A stretch of 63,326 nt of DNA from Nonomuraea aridisoli. Its GTDB lineage: Bacteria > Actinomycetota > Actinomycetes > Streptosporangiales > Streptosporangiaceae. The translations under genes and the position numbers were made by a program. Shown piece by piece: positions 25,204-33,030 of the stretch. The stretch is from positions 1-63,326 of the forward strand of contig NZ_POUD01000018.1 of NCBI RefSeq assembly GCF_003236395.1. The letters are read 5' to 3'. The notes under the pieces were generated by a model that saw nothing but the letters and a program-made list of their open reading frames with translations, had not been told where the DNA came from and ran no database searches. The number at the start of each line of letters is the position of its first letter. The first letter of the stretch is position 1.

Positions 25204-26226
25204 TCACCCTCCTTCGGCGATCATGGCCGTGAGCTGGGCACGCAACGCCGGCCACCTGTCGCCGAGGATCCTGGGCGCGTGAACGAGCACATCAAGGCGA
25301 TCAGGCCAGGTACGTCCCGGCATGGCCTCGTCCAGAGCCCGGGCCGCCCAGACCCGGCGCGAAACAGGGTGGTCCTCCGCGAGAACCTCTCCTTGCTCGT
25401 CACGCCGATCGTCCATGAGTCGTTCCAGGAGCGGCGCCAGGTCGGCCCTGGCTCGCCTCACGTCACGGCCGGCCATGAGGCAGTCGAGCGCCTCTCGGAC
25501 CACCGGTTCGCCCACCAGCCCGGTCGCCACGAGGTAGGCGTCGACGACGCGATGGACCACCGCGGTCTGTACGGGCTCGGGCGCCAGGCGCAGCCGAACA
25601 TCCAGATCGGGATCGACACCACCCAGCATGCTCGGAGCCCGCGGGTCCTCCGGGATGGTCTCTTCCAGCAGCAGTCGCGGCGCACTGGCGTCAGGCAGAT
25701 CAAGCCTCACTCCGGTGACGGCTTCGACGACGGCCATCGCGGCCGCCTGCCATTGACCACGTTCGGTCGCCGCCTCCAGAACCGTGAGCTCTGCATCGAG
25801 TACGTGCGGAGTCTCACCCCATCGCTGACCAGGAAACATGGGATCCAACGCGGTGACAATGGTGCCGTAAGCGGCGTACGTCAGATTGGCCGTCCCATTG
25901 ACGTTCCAGAAAAGACTCACCACGCGAGCCCCGTCACTGAGCCGCCGCAACACCTCCGGACGGATGCCCTGGTACCCGTTGTCCTCATAGAGAACGAACG
26001 ACGCGTCGTCGCGGCTGATGTAGAAAGCCCCTTCATAGTCGGCTTCGTCCACATCGTCGTCGGGCTCGGCCTCCAGGTCCTCGCCCCGTCCACCCAGTCG
26101 CTCGGCGATGGCCTCGACGGTCAAGGAGGAGACGACCGGCTGCACGACAGTCCAGCAGGTGGCCAGTGCGAGATAGGGATGGCGCTGCAGGAAATCCGCA
26201 TACCGGCGCTGCGTCTCGTCAATCAC
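25204..26226 (-). CDS. DUF6461 domain protein with C-terminal helical extension
   Basis: A 340-residue protein. The N-terminal ~170 residues show the DUF6461 pattern: TCWTVVQPVVSSLTVEAIAERLGG, LRRLSDGARVVSLFWNVNG and YGTIVTALDPMFPGQRWG. The remainder is an alanine- and leucine-rich helical extension (DVRLRLAPEPVQTAVVHRVVDAYLVATG and onward). It is one of three DUF6461-type loci in this window (also 26282 and the split pair at 12706-13160). DUF6461 function is unknown; expansion as paralogues is typical of actinomycetes. Same strand as the next DUF6461 gene, with 55 bp between. Confidence 0.7.
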   Translation of the reverse strand: MIDETQRRYADFLQRHPYLALATCWTVVQPVVSSLTVEAIAERLGGRGEDLEAEPDDDVDEADYEGAFYISRDDASFVLYEDNGYQGIRPEVLRRLSDGARVVSLFWNVNGTANLTYAAYGTIVTALDPMFPGQRWGETPHVLDAELTVLEAATERGQWQAAAMAVVEAVTGVRLDLPDASAPRLLLEETIPEDPRAPSMLGGVDPDLDVRLRLAPEPVQTAVVHRVVDAYLVATGLVGEPVVREALDCLMAGRDVRRARADLAPLLERLMDDRRDEQGEVLAEDHPVSRRVWAARALDEAMPGRTWPDRLDVLVHAPRILGDRWPALRAQLTAMIAEGG

Positions 26227-26281
26227 CTGGGCAGTATGTCCGCCCCCACTGACAATCAGGGCAGGCCGAGCGTCGACGGGC

Positions 26282-26872
26282 TCAGGCAGTGGTCGGCCGT
26301 CTGGAGATGACCCCGGACAGGTATGTGGACTCGTCCAGGATCTGCGGGGTGAGCTTGATCCCGGTGAGGTGCTCGATCAGGACGAGCCCCGGCCCTCGGT
26401 GGAGATCCCACTTGTGTTCCCCGGAGTCGCGATCGAGCTGCTCGATGGTCTCCACGAGTTCGTCGGGAATCTCGGAGAAACCGTCCTGCGCCCAGAACGC
26501 GAAACGGATCTCCCTGTCCTCGACCCAGCGGAACTCCTCCAGACCCTTGATGTCGAGGTGATAGAGGGAGACCAGGCGGGTGCCCGCCGACAGCGGGACG
26601 ATGAACTCGTCGTCGGCGCCGAGCCAGCTGTTGTACTGCGCGACGAACGCCCACTCACCGACGGCCGTGACCGCGACGAACTCGGTCTTGTAGTCGTAGC
26701 GGCCGCCGACGCCGATCGACTCATCGAGCGTCATCCAGGAGAAGTCTTCTGCTCGGCCACCCATCCGAGTCACGAGCTGCTCGGGTGTGAGCCCGCGCAC
26801 GAAGATGAAGCTGTAGGCCTCCGCGAGGCCGGAGTCGGCGAACCAGGCGTAGTCACCGAGGGGCGTGATCAT
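26282..26872 (-). CDS. DUF6461 domain protein
   Basis: A 196-residue protein that starts with YAWFADSGLAEAYSFIFVRGLTPEQLVTRMGGR, the hallmark N-terminus of DUF6461. It continues with WAFVAQYNSWLGADDEFIVPLSAGTRLVSLYHLDIKG and ends in a helical domain with GLVLIEHLTGIKLTPQIL. It is transcribed in the same direction as the DUF6461 protein at 25204 and probably arose by duplication. Upstream lies the zinc-ribbon protein gene. Function unknown. Confidence 0.8.
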   Translation of the reverse strand: MITPLGDYAWFADSGLAEAYSFIFVRGLTPEQLVTRMGGRAEDFSWMTLDESIGVGGRYDYKTEFVAVTAVGEWAFVAQYNSWLGADDEFIVPLSAGTRLVSLYHLDIKGLEEFRWVEDREIRFAFWAQDGFSEIPDELVETIEQLDRDSGEHKWDLHRGPGLVLIEHLTGIKLTPQILDESTYLSGVISRRPTTA

Positions 26873-26903
26873 GCGGCGATCATGGCAGAGCCCACCGACA
26901 ACG

Positions 26904-27239
26904 TTAAGGCACTTCGTAGCGCACCAGCGCTTGGGCGAACGGCTCCCCGGTGGCCCGTGCGTACGCCATCCGCGCGCGTGCTTCGCCGAGTGTGCGCGGG
27001 CGGTAGCCAGGCCCGCCACAACAGCTCTTGTGAAAACGAACACCCGCGTGCAACAACAACGAGAGCACCCGCCAGGCCGCCACATCTCGCCGACGCGGGG
27101 CCGCGAAGGCGGAACCAACATGAATCAGTGGCTCGCCACAGCGCGGGCATGACCGCTCGTTGTGCCCGGAGCGCGGATAAGGCTGCTTGTACGAGGCACG
27201 ACAAGGCAGGCAGACGAACGACGTCTTCGCATGACCCAT
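26904..27239 (-). CDS. Zinc-ribbon hypothetical protein
   Basis: A 111-residue protein with two metal knuckles, CLPC near residue 10 and CPRC near 31, then a conserved HVGSAFAAPRRRDVAAWRVL segment and SCCGGPGYRPRTLGEARARMAYA. This is a recognisable actinomycete family; some database members carry an enzyme name (deoxyxylulose-5-phosphate synthase) that the sequence does not support, since the protein is far too short. The ATG at 27239 is preceded by CTGGGCGC only. Probably a nucleic-acid- or protein-binding zinc protein (inference). Confidence 0.7.
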   Translation of the reverse strand: MGHAKTSFVCLPCRASYKQPYPRSGHNERSCPRCGEPLIHVGSAFAAPRRRDVAAWRVLSLLLHAGVRFHKSCCGGPGYRPRTLGEARARMAYARATGEPFAQALVRYEVP

Positions 27240-27352
27240 GCGCCCAGAGTAGGCCCATCCCCATCCTCGATCGACAGAATAAGCGCCGGTTGAAGTCGTT
27301 CCAGCTTGTTCAACCCCTGTACGAACTCCTCCCTGAACGGCCTCGTACATGG

Positions 27353-27756
27353 TCACTGGGACTTTCTTTCCTCCGGATGAATCCGGACGCGTTGCCCGTC
27401 GGTGCTGTCAATGACGGTTCTTCCAGCAAGAGGTCGCTTCAGCGTGAGCCTCACCGGGCGCAAATAGCCGGCCGCGTTGGTGAGCACGGGCTCCTCCCAG
27501 GGCCACTGACGGGGGCAGTTCTCCCCCACCAGAATCCGATGACCACCTCGGAGCGCGATTCGCCCGCCTCCGTGTCTGTCACGCTCTCACAAGCTCGGGG
27601 GACCCGGTGGGGGCGCCGAAGGTCACATCGACCGTCAAAGTCGCTCGTCCGCCGACAACTTCGCTTCTCCGATGTCCTCCCACGAGGAGATCGCACAACC
27701 GGCCAGCATCAACGCGGCACACGCCAAAACCATGAAAGCCTTTCCAGCAGGCATGG
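27353..27756 (-). pseudogene. Lipoprotein gene broken by several frameshifts
   Basis: The 5' end is clear: an ATG at 27756 with GAGG upstream, then FMVLACAALMLAGCAISSW, a lipoprotein signal with lipobox LAGC. After about 39 codons the frame hits TGA, but the neighbouring frame gives TVDVTFGAPTGSPELVRA, another gives EAGESRSEVVIGFWWG, and another gives QWPWEEPVLTNAAGYLRPVRLTL and a stop at 27353. At least three frame changes are needed to assemble one ~130-residue protein. This is typical of an old pseudogene. The product would have been an outer-surface lipoprotein of unknown role. Confidence 0.6.
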
Positions 27757-27916
27757 GAGAACCTCAGTGCGTCACCCCACACCGAAGACCAAAAGCGTTA
27801 GCCAGGGGAGGAACGAATTCTGGCCCGCCCATCTCCCCAACCACGTGCGAAGACCGGCGAGTCATCCCGGAGCCTGAGGCACTTACTGCCCTTTGCCCTT
27901 CACGGGCAGCCGGCGG

Positions 27917-28110
27917 TCATGTCGGCACGGGCAGCCAGCACAGGCGGAAGGGATGGCCTGCGGGATCAGCGCAAACCTGAACTCCACTGGGTGCAGTGCG
28001 ATCGTCGGCCGCTTTGAGCAGGCGCCCACCCAACGTGATCACCTGCTCATGCGCCGCGTCGAAGTCATCGACGTGGAAGTCGAGATGGATCTGCTGCGGA
28101 GCTGGAGTGA
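27917..28110 (-). pseudogene. VOC protein C-terminal remnant
   Basis: The readable part is QQIHLDFHVDDFDAAHEQVITLGGRLLKAADDRTAPSGVQVCADPAGHPFRLCWL, the second half of a VOC domain with its metal-side His. The N-terminal half is gone; the frame continues upstream only as non-homologous codons. The lost 5' part lies exactly where the toxin-antitoxin pair now sits, so insertion of that module may have truncated this gene. Confidence 0.6.
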
Positions 28111-28183
28111 CGCAGACACCCGGACCAGGCTGCGGTCCTTCCGAACTAACGAGGTGGTCGCGACTGTGCGGGAGGATGTGCGG

Positions 28184-28189
28184 TAGGAT
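28184..28189 (+). promoter_or_regulatory. -10 element for leaderless vapBC transcript
   Basis: TAGGAT at 28184-28189 is a good actinobacterial -10 hexamer, and the ATG of the antitoxin gene begins 7 bases after it. That spacing puts the start of transcription at or one base before the A of ATG, so the operon is probably leaderless. GAGAG also precedes the ATG, which would be a weak Shine-Dalgarno sequence if transcription starts further upstream. Confidence 0.45.
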
Positions 28190-28196
28190 AGAGAGC

Positions 28197-28457
28197 ATGA
28201 GCGAGCCTACCGGCAAGTATTCGATCACCATGCCACGTGATATCGCCGAGGCCGCCCGGGCCCGGAGCGGCCCTTCCGGTCTGTCCGCCTACGTCGCCGC
28301 AGCCGTCGCCCGCCAGATCGAGCGCGACAATCTCAACGAACTCATCCAGGTCGCCGAGGCCGAGCACGGCCCTATCACCGACGACGAGATCCAGGCACTG
28401 CGCGACCAACTCCACCGGGCCCGGCGGGGACAGGCCAATGGTGGGACGGCCGCGTGA
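28197..28457 (+). CDS. Type II antitoxin, VapB-like
   Basis: An 86-residue small protein directly upstream of, and overlapping, a PIN-domain toxin gene. The N-terminal strand KYSITMPRDIAEAARARSGPSGLSAYVAAAV has the ribbon-helix-helix look of VapB/CopG antitoxins; the C-terminal tail (EAEHGPITDDEIQALRDQL) would wrap the toxin. The gene pair overlaps by GTGA, ensuring coupled translation. It would bind its own promoter as a complex with the toxin (known for the family). Complete. Confidence 0.8.
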   Translation: MSEPTGKYSITMPRDIAEAARARSGPSGLSAYVAAAVARQIERDNLNELIQVAEAEHGPITDDEIQALRDQLHRARRGQANGGTAA

Positions 28458-28867
28458 CCCGTTCTCCCGCTGCTCCCGGGGGCACACTTGTCCTCGACAG
28501 CGAGGGACTGGCCAAGGCTGTCCTGCGTGACCGTACGGTCACCGCATGGCTTGCTCTCGCCCGCGCCGACGACCTCCGCGTTGTCACCTCTGCCGCCACC
28601 CTCGTCGAGGTGGTCCACCCCCGCGTCAACCGACCGGCACTGGAGTGGACGCTATCCCGACTTGTCATCGAGCCGGTCACCGAACCGATCGCCCGCCACG
28701 CCGCCACGCTTTTGTCTGACGCCGGCCTGCACGGGCACAAGTACGCCATCGATGCCATGCTCAGCGCCACCGCCCTCGCTGCCCCCGGTCCCGTAACGAT
28801 CCTCACCTCCGACCCCGAGGACCTCACCGCCCTGTGCGGCACACGCGTTACCGTCAGCAAGGTCTGA
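28454..28867 (+). CDS. PIN-domain ribonuclease toxin, VapC-like
   Basis: A 137-residue PIN protein. Acidic active-site residues are D15 (in LVLDSEGLAK), E52 (in ATLVEVVHP), D100 (in YAIDAMLSA) and D120 (in LTSDPEDL), the full set expected for Mg2+-dependent RNA cleavage. The gene begins at a GTG overlapping the antitoxin stop. The module lies just outside the left tRNA-Gly 3'-end copy (28948) and next to a truncated VOC gene, so it may have arrived by horizontal transfer. Targets of such VapC toxins are often tRNAs; the target here is unknown. Confidence 0.85.
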   Translation: MTRSPAAPGGTLVLDSEGLAKAVLRDRTVTAWLALARADDLRVVTSAATLVEVVHPRVNRPALEWTLSRLVIEPVTEPIARHAATLLSDAGLHGHKYAIDAMLSATALAAPGPVTILTSDPEDLTALCGTRVTVSKV

Positions 28868-28947
28868 GTCGCCGTACCGGTCTGCCCCGCAGGGCTCAAA
28901 AACCCGCTGCAATAACAAAACCCGCATTGGCCACCTGGGACACTTGA

Positions 28948-28988
28948 AGCGGGTGACGGAAATCGAACCCGCCTGTCAGCTTGGGAAC
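28948..28988 (-). repeat. tRNA-Gly 3'-end copy 1 (attachment-site remnant)
   Basis: The 41 bp read as the 3' half of the tRNA-Gly-CCC gene at 34692-34762, from the acceptor end through the T-arm to the anticodon loop TTCCCAA, with a few substitutions or deletions (for example a missing base pair in the T-arm region). The rest of the tRNA is absent. The sequence to the right of it resembles that to the right of copy 2. This is the signature left by a site-specific integrative element that uses the 3' end of tRNA-Gly; it defines the left edge of the hotspot. Confidence 0.7.
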
Positions 28989-29112
28989 TGCGACGATTGC
29001 ACGACGTCGCGACTCTGAGCTGGGCGAGAGTTCGGTCTCGAGTAACCGTGATAAACACCTCGTCACCGGGTTGATGGGCCGACAAATAGAGCCCTGACCT
29101 TGAAAGCACGTC

Positions 29113-29736
29113 ATGGATACGCTGATCGTCATGGGAGACGGTGAGGCATCTCTGCGGCTGGAGGACGTAGCGTCGGCATTAGAGACGGCTCTCACCGCCC
29201 TGAGGGCTGTGGGGGTCAACCCGATGTACCGCGTGGGTGGCACAGGCGCCGCTCTCCTGCAAGGTGTTCGTCTTCCTGTCGGAGATCTTGACCTCTTAGT
29301 GGCTCGGCGGAAGGACGTGGACGCGTTCGCTGCAGCCCTCTCATCCTTCCCCTGCCTCTATACGGCATCTTGGCTCCCCGAGAGTTCGCAGTATTTCGCC
29401 AGGTACGAGGTGAACGGGGTCCATGTAGAAATCAGCACGGTTGAGCAGGAGACCGACTCCGATGGGATGGAGTGCATCGGCCGTGGCCCGTGGCAGCACT
29501 ACGTCTTGATCAAGTGTGGTTCGCATCGCGTTCCTGTCGTGCGCCTGGAACTGCGGTTGGCCACAGAACTCTTGCGTGATCGGCCCGATCGATACGAACC
29601 TCTCCTCGACCACATGGCGGCGCACGGATTCGATGCAGATCTTCTGCGTAGGGCCATGACTGCTCGCGGCCTTTCGATGGAACGCCAACGCCTGGTTTAC
29701 GAGCGCCTGGCCCATTCCTCTCCCCGTTCCCGATAG
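29113..29736 (+). CDS. Nucleotidyltransferase-fold protein in tRNA-Gly hotspot
   Basis: A 207-residue protein. The motif YRVGGTGAALLQGVRLPVGDLDLLVARRKDV has the spaced glycines and DxD of a nucleotidyltransferase palm (GS-like loop then D-x-D), and CRGPWQHYVLIKCGSHRVPVVRLELRLATELLRDRPDRYEPLLDHM provides the helical C-terminal part. It resembles minimal NTases found in MNT/HEPN or AbiEii-like systems, but no HEPN or other partner is adjacent. The ATG at 29113 is the first in frame; a second ATG lies at 29131. A cargo gene of the hotspot, function unknown. Confidence 0.6.
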   Translation: MDTLIVMGDGEASLRLEDVASALETALTALRAVGVNPMYRVGGTGAALLQGVRLPVGDLDLLVARRKDVDAFAAALSSFPCLYTASWLPESSQYFARYEVNGVHVEISTVEQETDSDGMECIGRGPWQHYVLIKCGSHRVPVVRLELRLATELLRDRPDRYEPLLDHMAAHGFDADLLRRAMTARGLSMERQRLVYERLAHSSPRSR

Positions 29737-30076
29737 TTGCCAGGGACCGACTCGCGCCCGTGCTTCGGGCAAGGGTGGCGCTTGCGCCATCGCATACCGC
29801 TGCCTGTTGAAGGATCCCTCGGAACGGGCCATGCGGGCTGATGATCGCAGCTGGCATCTCGTCCCGGCATCGACACTTCATACGCCGAAGTCCCCCGACC
29901 GCGGGCAGCCTGCGGCGGGCTAGGCCACAATTTCGAGTACGGCGCGGTCGGGAATGCTGTATGTCGCGGGTGGATTCTGGCTCCCCTCCAGGCGCGGAAC
30001 GGGAGCGATATGCCGACCCGGTCGCGCGGGCCAGGGGCGAAGACGCCGTATTGCCGCGAGGACACTACGAAAGCGA
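29737..30076. other. Intergenic gap in hotspot
   Basis: About 340 bp between the nucleotidyltransferase and the permease fragment with no convincing gene. A TTCGGG-type hairpin (CCCGTGCTTCGGGCAAGG, near 29757) lies 25 bp after the nucleotidyltransferase stop and may terminate it. Nothing else recognisable. Confidence 0.4.
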
Positions 30077-31648
30077 TCACGGGGACGATCGGAGTTCCTG
30101 CCGTGGTTCTGCCTGCGCGGCCTGTTCCAAGGAGCCACCCCGCTTCAGGGCCGAGGCGCAGTGGGGACGCGCGGCTGCTCGCGGGCGAGGAGCGCAGCGA
30201 GGGGCGGCGGAGAGGAGGGGAAGGCCGGCGACGACGGCCGCTATCGCCAGCCAGGGAGTCTCGAACGGCACTCGTACCGGCTCATCCCACGTGGTAGGCA
30301 CCGTCAGAGGCCACCACAGCAACCTCCCGGCAATACATCCGGTGACCGCACCGAGGACCGTTCCCCATAAGGCGCACAGAGCCGCGCGGGAGGCGCAGAA
30401 CCACCGGAAAGTCGCGGCCGATCCCCTACCGGCTCGCTTCAGAACCCGGGCCTGGCGCGCGTTCGCGGCCTTGCCGAAGCCGACGGCCAGCGCGCACGCG
30501 AGGGCGACGAGGAATGCCGCCGCGACGATGGGCAGCCACCCGGTCGAAGGCTCGAAGCCGCGCTCGACGTAGGTTGCCGCGACCGCGTCGTCCAGACGGT
30601 CGTCGAGGCGCTCCTGCTCCTGCGGCGTGACCCGGTGGAGGGAGGGGTCAACGATCAGTTCGTCCGGCTGAAGCTGGTAGCCGAGGCTACGGAGGATCTT
30701 CGAGGGGACGAAAATCGTCTGCATGTGCGGGTCGGCAGGTCTAGCGATGACCGCCCGGACGCTCTTGGTCGATATCGTCTCGTCGTTTTCGTTGACCTCG
30801 TAGGAGAGTTCGACCGAGTCAACCTTCATGGCAGCTGATGTGATCACTACGGCCGTGTTCTCGTCATACGGCGTCGACTGATCGCCCGTGAGGTACCGCA
30901 GCAGCTTTTCGTCGCCGATGGCCTGGTTCCAGTAGACGGCCTCCTCCGGCATGTCGACGTTCCCCGCGTCCGTGCCGAAGTGCCTGGAGAGGCTCGTCGG
31001 TCGCTCGCTCTCAGCGATTGGCACGCCGGGTAATTCCCGCTCCATCGCCGCTCGTATGGCGCCTGCATCCGCCGCCGAGAAAGAAGACACCCCGAATAAG
31101 GTGCTTGGCTGGACCAATAAGGTGCCCTGCCGGGCCCGGGGAGAGTATTCGGCCCTGCTCTGCGTCGCTTCGCCGACCGCGATGACCGTCAGCGCCATGC
31201 CGAAGGCCGTCGCTGTCATCACCAGCGTGATGCTGAGAACTGCGCGCGCACGGCGGTGGGCCAGGTCGCGGGCCGCCAGGCGTAAGGGTGGCGGCAGTCG
31301 CTCCGTGAACGGACGAGGGATCTCCAGCAGCCATGAAGGCAGTGGGGCGAGACCAGCCACAAGTAGTCCCGCGCCGACGAGGGCGAGCAGCAGCATCGCG
31401 AGGGATTCCATGGCGCCGTAGCGCGAATCCTCACCCGCCGCCCACGCACCGAGCCCCATCACCAAGACACCGGCGAACGACACGAACAGGCCCTTTACGA
31501 CGAGTCGCCGGCTTATGCGCTCGTGGCGGTTAGGCGGGGCGGAACGCACCGCGACACGGATGACCCTGGCCGTTCCCAGCAAGGGAGGGCCCACCAACAT
31601 AGCGAAGAACACGACCGCGAATGCGTAGTATCCAAGATCGAAAGACAT
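30077..31648 (-). CDS. FtsX-like ABC permease, C-terminal half, late frameshift
   Basis: About 523 residues. Transmembrane helices occur at residues ~8-30, 52-72, 85-107, then a long extracytoplasmic MacB-like domain follows (residues ~165-365), then three more helices beginning WLPIVAAAFLVALACALAVGFG. The order TM, periplasmic domain, three TM fits the second half of a duplicated FtsX/MacB permease; the first module is missing. Near 30207 a C-run has one extra C: without it the protein would end LAALLAR and stop at 30145 instead of running to 30077. No ATPase gene is next to it, so a working exporter is unlikely. On the minus strand inside the hotspot. Confidence 0.6.
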   Translation of the reverse strand: MSFDLGYYAFAVVFFAMLVGPPLLGTARVIRVAVRSAPPNRHERISRRLVVKGLFVSFAGVLVMGLGAWAAGEDSRYGAMESLAMLLLALVGAGLLVAGLAPLPSWLLEIPRPFTERLPPPLRLAARDLAHRRARAVLSITLVMTATAFGMALTVIAVGEATQSRAEYSPRARQGTLLVQPSTLFGVSSFSAADAGAIRAAMERELPGVPIAESERPTSLSRHFGTDAGNVDMPEEAVYWNQAIGDEKLLRYLTGDQSTPYDENTAVVITSAAMKVDSVELSYEVNENDETISTKSVRAVIARPADPHMQTIFVPSKILRSLGYQLQPDELIVDPSLHRVTPQEQERLDDRLDDAVAATYVERGFEPSTGWLPIVAAAFLVALACALAVGFGKAANARQARVLKRAGRGSAATFRWFCASRAALCALWGTVLGAVTGCIAGRLLWWPLTVPTTWDEPVRVPFETPWLAIAAVVAGLPLLSAAPRCAPRPRAAARPHCASALKRGGSLEQAAQAEPRQELRSSP

Positions 31649-31699
31649 GGCGGAATAGTAGCCAGCTACAACACCGACACGTCCGCTTACAACAATTCC

Positions 31700-32040
31700 T
31701 CTACGGTGAGCAAGGCCAGGCATCCGGGCCAGACGGCGTTTAACCGGGCCGCGCCGAACACCTTCTCAAGCGAAGGCGGAGATCTGGCTGACCAAGAAGG
31801 GAGCGAACTGCTGGCCACGTTCTCAAGCCTGCAGTGGGGTGAACTGACGGCGACCGCCCGCCCAAGTCCGAAGCGGGCAAGCGCATCGTCAGCATCCCGG
31901 CCGCGCATCTGCTTTACGCCGAGGGATCCATGGATTCGTACGCTGACAACGGCGAGGAACACGTCTTCATCGGCCCCAAGTGCGCCAAGCGCCGGTACTC
32001 GAAATCCACCCGCGGAGCGTCCGATAAACGCTGGTGTTGC
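31700..32040 (+). pseudogene. Tyrosine integrase remnant
   Basis: Two pieces in different frames match the catalytic domain of actinomycete tyrosine integrases: ELLATFSSLQWGEL, which corresponds to the conserved arginine helix (Arg replaced by Gln, which would kill activity), and PPKSEAGKRIVSIPAAHLL with EEHVFIGPKCAKRRYSKS, which correspond to the following beta strands with the catalytic Lys. The C-terminal His, Arg and Tyr motifs are absent. It points toward the second tRNA-Gly copy at 33580. This is the dead recombinase of an element that once used tRNA-Gly. Confidence 0.6.
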
Positions 32041-32092
32041 GGCACCCAACGCCTGACGAAACAGTCAGTCGCGACGGATACCGTAACCCACC

Positions 32093-32623
32093 ATGAATAC
32101 CGCCTACGCCTGGTCTGACCTCTTCCCGGAGGAAGAGCCGATGGCCGAAGGTCCAGACCATCCTCCGTTGCCGCCTGGCCATGGCCTCCACCCCCCGGCC
32201 GGTGAATTAGAAGTCAGTCAACTCGAAGAGCGGTTAGGCATGAACCTGCCGCCAAGCTATCGGCAATTCCTCCTGTACTCCGACGGCTGGGGCGTCGAGG
32301 AGTACTCCCTGTGGCCGGTCGCTGAGGTCGGCTGGGTCCGTGACGTCCTGCCTTCAAGGGTCGAAGCCTGGTCGGTGCCCAGAGATGAAGTGCCTGATGA
32401 CCTCTACTTCGTCTACGGAAAGAAGCAGAATCACCACGCCATCAGAGCGGAATATCTGCCTGACACTCTTATAGTCGGGCTGTGGGATGGAGACCTTCTT
32501 CTCAACCCCCACGTCATGACCTCTGATGGCGAGTGGGAGGCCTGGCTTCTCGCGGGTTGGATGGCCGGCGCCAAGCGTCACAGGTCCTTCTGGGACCTCA
32601 TGAAAGACCTTTGTACCCCTTGA
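32093..32623 (+). CDS. SMI1/KNR4 (SUKH) family protein
   Basis: A 176-residue protein with the SUKH core: VSQLEERLGMNLPPSYRQFLLYSDGWG, then YSLWPVAEVGWVRDV and IVGLWDGDLLLNP. SUKH proteins are widespread immunity proteins in polymorphic-toxin systems, though many are stand-alone. There is no toxin gene next to it. It is a hotspot cargo gene and is followed directly by repeat copy 1 (32712). The ATG at 32093 lacks a strong ribosome binding site, and an in-frame ATG at 32141 is an alternative. Confidence 0.8.
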   Translation: MNTAYAWSDLFPEEEPMAEGPDHPPLPPGHGLHPPAGELEVSQLEERLGMNLPPSYRQFLLYSDGWGVEEYSLWPVAEVGWVRDVLPSRVEAWSVPRDEVPDDLYFVYGKKQNHHAIRAEYLPDTLIVGLWDGDLLLNPHVMTSDGEWEAWLLAGWMAGAKRHRSFWDLMKDLCTP

Positions 32624-32711
32624 GCCCTACGGCGGCAGGGAGGGATGGCATCCATCCCCACCCGGCTGCGCCTCTCCACACGGGCCGATGTAACCCCGGC
32701 AAGCGCGGCAT

Positions 32712-33017
32712 GCAGAGGGCGCTTCGGCGGAGTTTGGCATCAGGGATCAACCACGGTGCTCGGTGAGCCAGGAACGAACCCTGGCTCACCGAGCACCCCC
32801 AAGCACGTACGGCGACCGGCCATGCAGTGGTGATCGTGAGGGCTGCATCTGTGCGGCGTGGCAACCCCGGTCGGAGGGTTCGGTTGGTACGCCGGGGTCG
32901 GCGCGCGGTGCCCGGCCCGGTGTCCCGCCGCCGTCCGGGACCGGCCCCCAGGCCGCACGCCCGGACGGCGGGCGGGCGGAGGGCCGGGGGTACGGCGGCG
33001 CGCCGCGCCGCCGCTTG
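32712..33017 (+). repeat. ~300-bp hotspot repeat, copy 1
   Basis: About 300 bp that align by eye with 34286-34577 over their full length, from GCTTCGGCGGAGTTTGGCAT to the alternating CGCGCCGCGCCGCCGCTTG end, with substitutions and small indels. No coding frame is kept between the copies; indels of 6 and 7 bp argue against a shared protein. The copy starts about 90 bp after the SUKH stop and ends just before the IMPase pseudogene. It includes a perfect 16-bp hairpin not kept in copy 2. Confidence 0.75.
32757..32795. terminator. Perfect 16-bp hairpin in repeat copy 1
   Basis: TGCTCGGTGAGCCAGG, a 7-base loop AACGAAC, and its exact complement form a stable stem-loop 134 bp after the SUKH stop. 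There is no T-run, so termination is only one possible role; protection of a transcript end or a recombination site are others. In copy 2 only the left arm is kept. Confidence 0.5.
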
Positions 33018-33030
33018 ATACCTACAAGAA

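Noticed and set aside
32712..33017. Insertion sequence
   Set aside because: No terminal inverted repeats, target duplications or transposase frame were seen in either copy of the repeat.
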